DNA from: Treponema sp.
GTDB lineage: Bacteria; Spirochaetota; Spirochaetia; Treponematales; Breznakiellaceae
Direction: 5' to 3'
DNA length: 15,039 nucleotides
Assembly: GCA_031272575.1 (NCBI GenBank)
Contig: JAISTO010000154.1
Span: 1-15,039 of the forward strand
A program made the translations under genes and the position numbers. The notes under the pieces are model-generated. The model worked only from the letters and a program-made list of their open reading frames with translations, was not told the DNA's origin and ran no database searches. Positions 13,437 through 15,039 of this stretch are shown one piece after another. Numbering within the stretch: the stretch's first letter is position 1; every line of letters starts with the position of its first letter.

Positions 13437-14713
13437 TGCCGTACGATTTTGAAACCCTGATCCCCCGTTTCGGGCGCGGGTCCTTCAAATGGGATCAGAT
13501 GCAGAAGATGGTCCCCCACCTCTTCACGAACCCGGCCGCCTTCCCGGTGGAAAAAGGCGAGAGCGACTCTTCGCACCCGCGCCGCCGGCTCGCCCCGCCC
13601 GCGGCGCCTGACTGCATCATCCCCTTTTCCGTCGCGGATATGGAGTTCCCCCTGGCGCCCGAAATCGCGGCGGGCCTCAAGCGCTTCATCGACACGGTGC
13701 CCCTGGGCTACGCCAACCCGCCCGAGGCCTGGTTCGAGGCGGTGCGCGGCTGGATACACACCCGTCACCACTGGACTATAGAGCGGGCCTGGATACAGGA
13801 CGTGTGCGGCGTGGTGGACGCGTTCGACGCCGCGATCAGGGCCTTCACCCGAAAGGGGGACGGCATACTCCTGATGACGCCGGTCTACTACCCCATGTTC
13901 CGGGCCGCGGAGGCGCACGGGAGGGCCCTCGTGGAAACGCGGCTCCTCATAACGGAATCCGGATCGGGGCTCCGCTGCGAAATTGATTTTGATGATCTGG
14001 CCGAAAAAGCGCGGCACGCGAAGGCGCTCCTGTTTTGCAGCCCCCACAATCCGGTGGGGCGGGTATGGACGCGGCAGGAACTGGAACTCGTCGCGGAGAT
14101 CTGCCTGGAAAACGGCCTCGCGATCATCTCGGATGACATTCACTGCGATCTGGTGATGCCCGGCCACCAGCACACGATGATCGCGACGCTCGCGCCGGAG
14201 GTGGCGGCGATTACCGCGACGCTCGTGTCGGCAAGCAAGACCTTTAACCTGGCCGGCCTCAGAACCGCGAGCGCCATTATCCCCAACGCGAAACGGCGGC
14301 GCGCGTTCACGAGCGCGATTCAGGTGGCGGGCTTTACCCCCCAGTGCAGCATACTCGGCTACGAGGCCGCGCGCATCGCGTACACGGAGGCGGCGCCCTG
14401 GCTCGACGCGGCCCTCGAGGTGATCGCGGACAACGCCCGCCTCGTCGCGCGGCGCATTGCGCGGGAGCTCCCGGCCATCAAACTCTTCGACATGGAGGGC
14501 ACCTATCTGCTCTGGCTCGACTTCCGGGCCTTCGGCCTCGATGACTACGAACTGGAGCGCCGCAACCAGGAAGAGGGGGCGCTCTTTTTTGACGAGGGCC
14601 GCATCTTCGGGGACGCGGGCCGCGGCTTCGAGCGCTGGAACCTCGCCTGCCCGCGCCGCTTCATCGCGGCGGGCCTCGATAGGCTCTGCAAGGTCTATCA
14701 GGGACTCGTGTAA
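13436..14713 (+). CDS. PLP-dependent C-S lyase, cystalysin/MalY/PatB family
   Basis: A 425-residue class I/II aminotransferase-fold enzyme that should cleave C-S bonds of cysteine or cystathionine to pyruvate, ammonia and sulfide or a thiol. It closely follows the sequence I recall for T. denticola cystalysin: FSVADMEFPLAPE (64-76), GDGILLMTPVYYPMF (141-155), LLFCSPHNPVGRVW (198-211), SASKTFNLAGLR (265-276) with PLP lysine K268, and FFDEGRIFGDAGRGFERWNLA near the end. D233 (SDDIH) should pair with the PLP ring; the usual motif is SDEIH, so the neighbouring Glu is Asp here. Between KWD and SVADMEF there are about 28 extra residues, rich in Pro and Arg (about 22-60). The ATG overlaps the TPR stop as TGATG, and no strong ribosome site precedes it, implying coupling. 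Cystathionine beta-lyase activity is the main alternative. Confidence 0.9.
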   Translation: MPYDFETLIPRFGRGSFKWDQMQKMVPHLFTNPAAFPVEKGESDSSHPRRRLAPPAAPDCIIPFSVADMEFPLAPEIAAGLKRFIDTVPLGYANPPEAWFEAVRGWIHTRHHWTIERAWIQDVCGVVDAFDAAIRAFTRKGDGILLMTPVYYPMFRAAEAHGRALVETRLLITESGSGLRCEIDFDDLAEKARHAKALLFCSPHNPVGRVWTRQELELVAEICLENGLAIISDDIHCDLVMPGHQHTMIATLAPEVAAITATLVSASKTFNLAGLRTASAIIPNAKRRRAFTSAIQVAGFTPQCSILGYEAARIAYTEAAPWLDAALEVIADNARLVARRIARELPAIKLFDMEGTYLLWLDFRAFGLDDYELERRNQEEGALFFDEGRIFGDAGRGFERWNLACPRRFIAAGLDRLCKVYQGLV

Positions 14714-14720
14714 GCACGAT

Positions 14721-14858
14721 CGTCATTCCGCGGCTTGACCGCCCCCCGTCATTCCGCGACGTGATCGCGGAATCTGGCGGCGTAAACGCCGCATACCCGC
14801 ATGGCAAGACTCCGCGCTTAAAGCGCGGAGTGACGAGAGGCCAACACGCGGAGTGACG
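14721..14858. repeat. Cluster of REP-like palindromes
   Basis: Right after the C-S lyase gene lies a mixed set. A truncated copy (14721-14742) has the left arm ATTCCGCGG, loop CTTGA and only CCGC of the right arm. A full copy (14751-14773) has arms ATTCCGCGA and TCGCGGAAT with loop CGTGA. A short hairpin GCGGCG/CGCCGC around TAAA follows (14777-14792), then a variant copy (14809-14831) with arms ACTCCGCGC and GCGCGGAGT and loop TTAAA, and a lone half-site CGCGGAGTGACGG (14846-14858 or so). The first two are in the orientation of the 8451 copy; the last two are reversed. No T run follows any stem. Confidence 0.75.
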
Positions 14859-14861
14859 GTC

Positions 14862-14924
14862 GCTCCTACTCCCTACTCCCCAAGCGCTCCGCGCCCCCCA
14901 CTCCCCCACTCCCCACCAAGCGCT
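14862..14924. repeat. C-rich tract with short ACTCCC repeats, G-quadruplex-prone on the minus strand
   Basis: Units TACTCCC and CACTCCCC recur, with AAGCGCT at 14882-14888 and again at 14918-14924. On the minus strand this gives runs of four to six G separated by AGT, a pattern able to form a G-quadruplex. No gene is seen in it. From 14925 to 14975 I recognise nothing. Confidence 0.5.
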
Positions 14925-14975
14925 AAACTTGTCCCATATCTTTAGCCCACTCTGAAGAAACAGGATTTTAAGAAT

Positions 14976-15039
14976 TTAACCGCGAATTATGCTAATGAAC
15001 GCGAATTTTATTAAGAGTAATATTCGCGTAAATTCGTGT
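14976..15039. repeat. AT-rich inverted-repeat element with GCGAAT motifs, cut by the window edge
   Basis: ACGCGAAT (14999-15006) and ATTCGCGT (15022-15029) are perfect 8-bp inverted arms. Inside, ATTA and TAAT pair around AGAG. Further GCGAATT (14982-14988) and ATTCGTG (15032-15038) half-motifs flank it. Base composition is sharply AT-richer than the neighbouring genes, suggesting a separate dispersed element that continues beyond the window. Confidence 0.55.

Noticed and set aside
13412..14173. Long minus-strand open frame opposite the C-S lyase gene
   Set aside because: It is antisense to clearly conserved coding sequence; its length is expected from GC-rich codon use.

Overview
The window (15,039 bp, GC-rich with an AT-rich right edge) looks like chromosomal DNA of a spirochaete, most likely a treponeme or close relative. 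This rests on protein family content only: a long-form pyrophosphate-dependent phosphofructokinase, an M30-type metalloprotease lipoprotein, a C-S lyase that reads like Treponema denticola cystalysin, and tightly packed operons behind TTGACA/TATACT-type promoters. Species cannot be named. I see no rRNA, tRNA, insertion sequence, integrase, CRISPR array or phage genes.

Layout. 1-3866 (+): a clear promoter drives PPi-dependent phosphofructokinase, a radical SAM protein of unknown substrate (17-nt overlap) and a YmdB/TIGR00282 phosphodiesterase (7-nt gap). 3867-3968: a convergent gap made of GC-rich palindromic repeats and two long G tracts. 3969-8348 (-): cysE, dnaB, rlmE and the M30 lipoprotein gene, read right to left. 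cysE and dnaB have their own promoters, and the dnaB promoter predicts a leaderless mRNA. 8349-8926: a 578-nt divergent gap with two opposed promoters, a palindromic repeat and an unexplained hairpin-rich stretch ending in a terminator-like stem and T run. 8927-11198 (+): a complete polar amino acid ABC importer (lipoprotein receptor, permease, ATPase). 11140-11886 (-): a VTT/DedA-like membrane protein whose 3' end overlaps the ATPase gene antisense by 59 bp. 11993-14713 (+): a small conserved-looking protein, a TPR protein and a PLP-dependent C-S lyase, with overlapping ends. 14714-15039: a dense intergenic repeat block.

Themes. Sulfur and amino acid metabolism recurs: cysE makes O-acetylserine for cysteine synthesis, the C-S lyase would degrade cysteine-like substrates, and the ABC system imports a polar amino acid. 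PFP supplies PPi-linked glycolysis.

The most distinctive non-coding signal is a family of 23-bp palindromes (9-bp arms, 5-nt loop) at the gene-free borders. Flanks are asymmetric and some copies carry a GTAG head, as in REP elements. Arms differ between copies by paired, compensating changes. I found no clearly novel multi-gene defence or biosynthetic system. The best candidates for new biology are the repeat family, the PFP-radical SAM-phosphodiesterase operon, the predicted leaderless dnaB transcript and the possible small RNA at 8511-8650.
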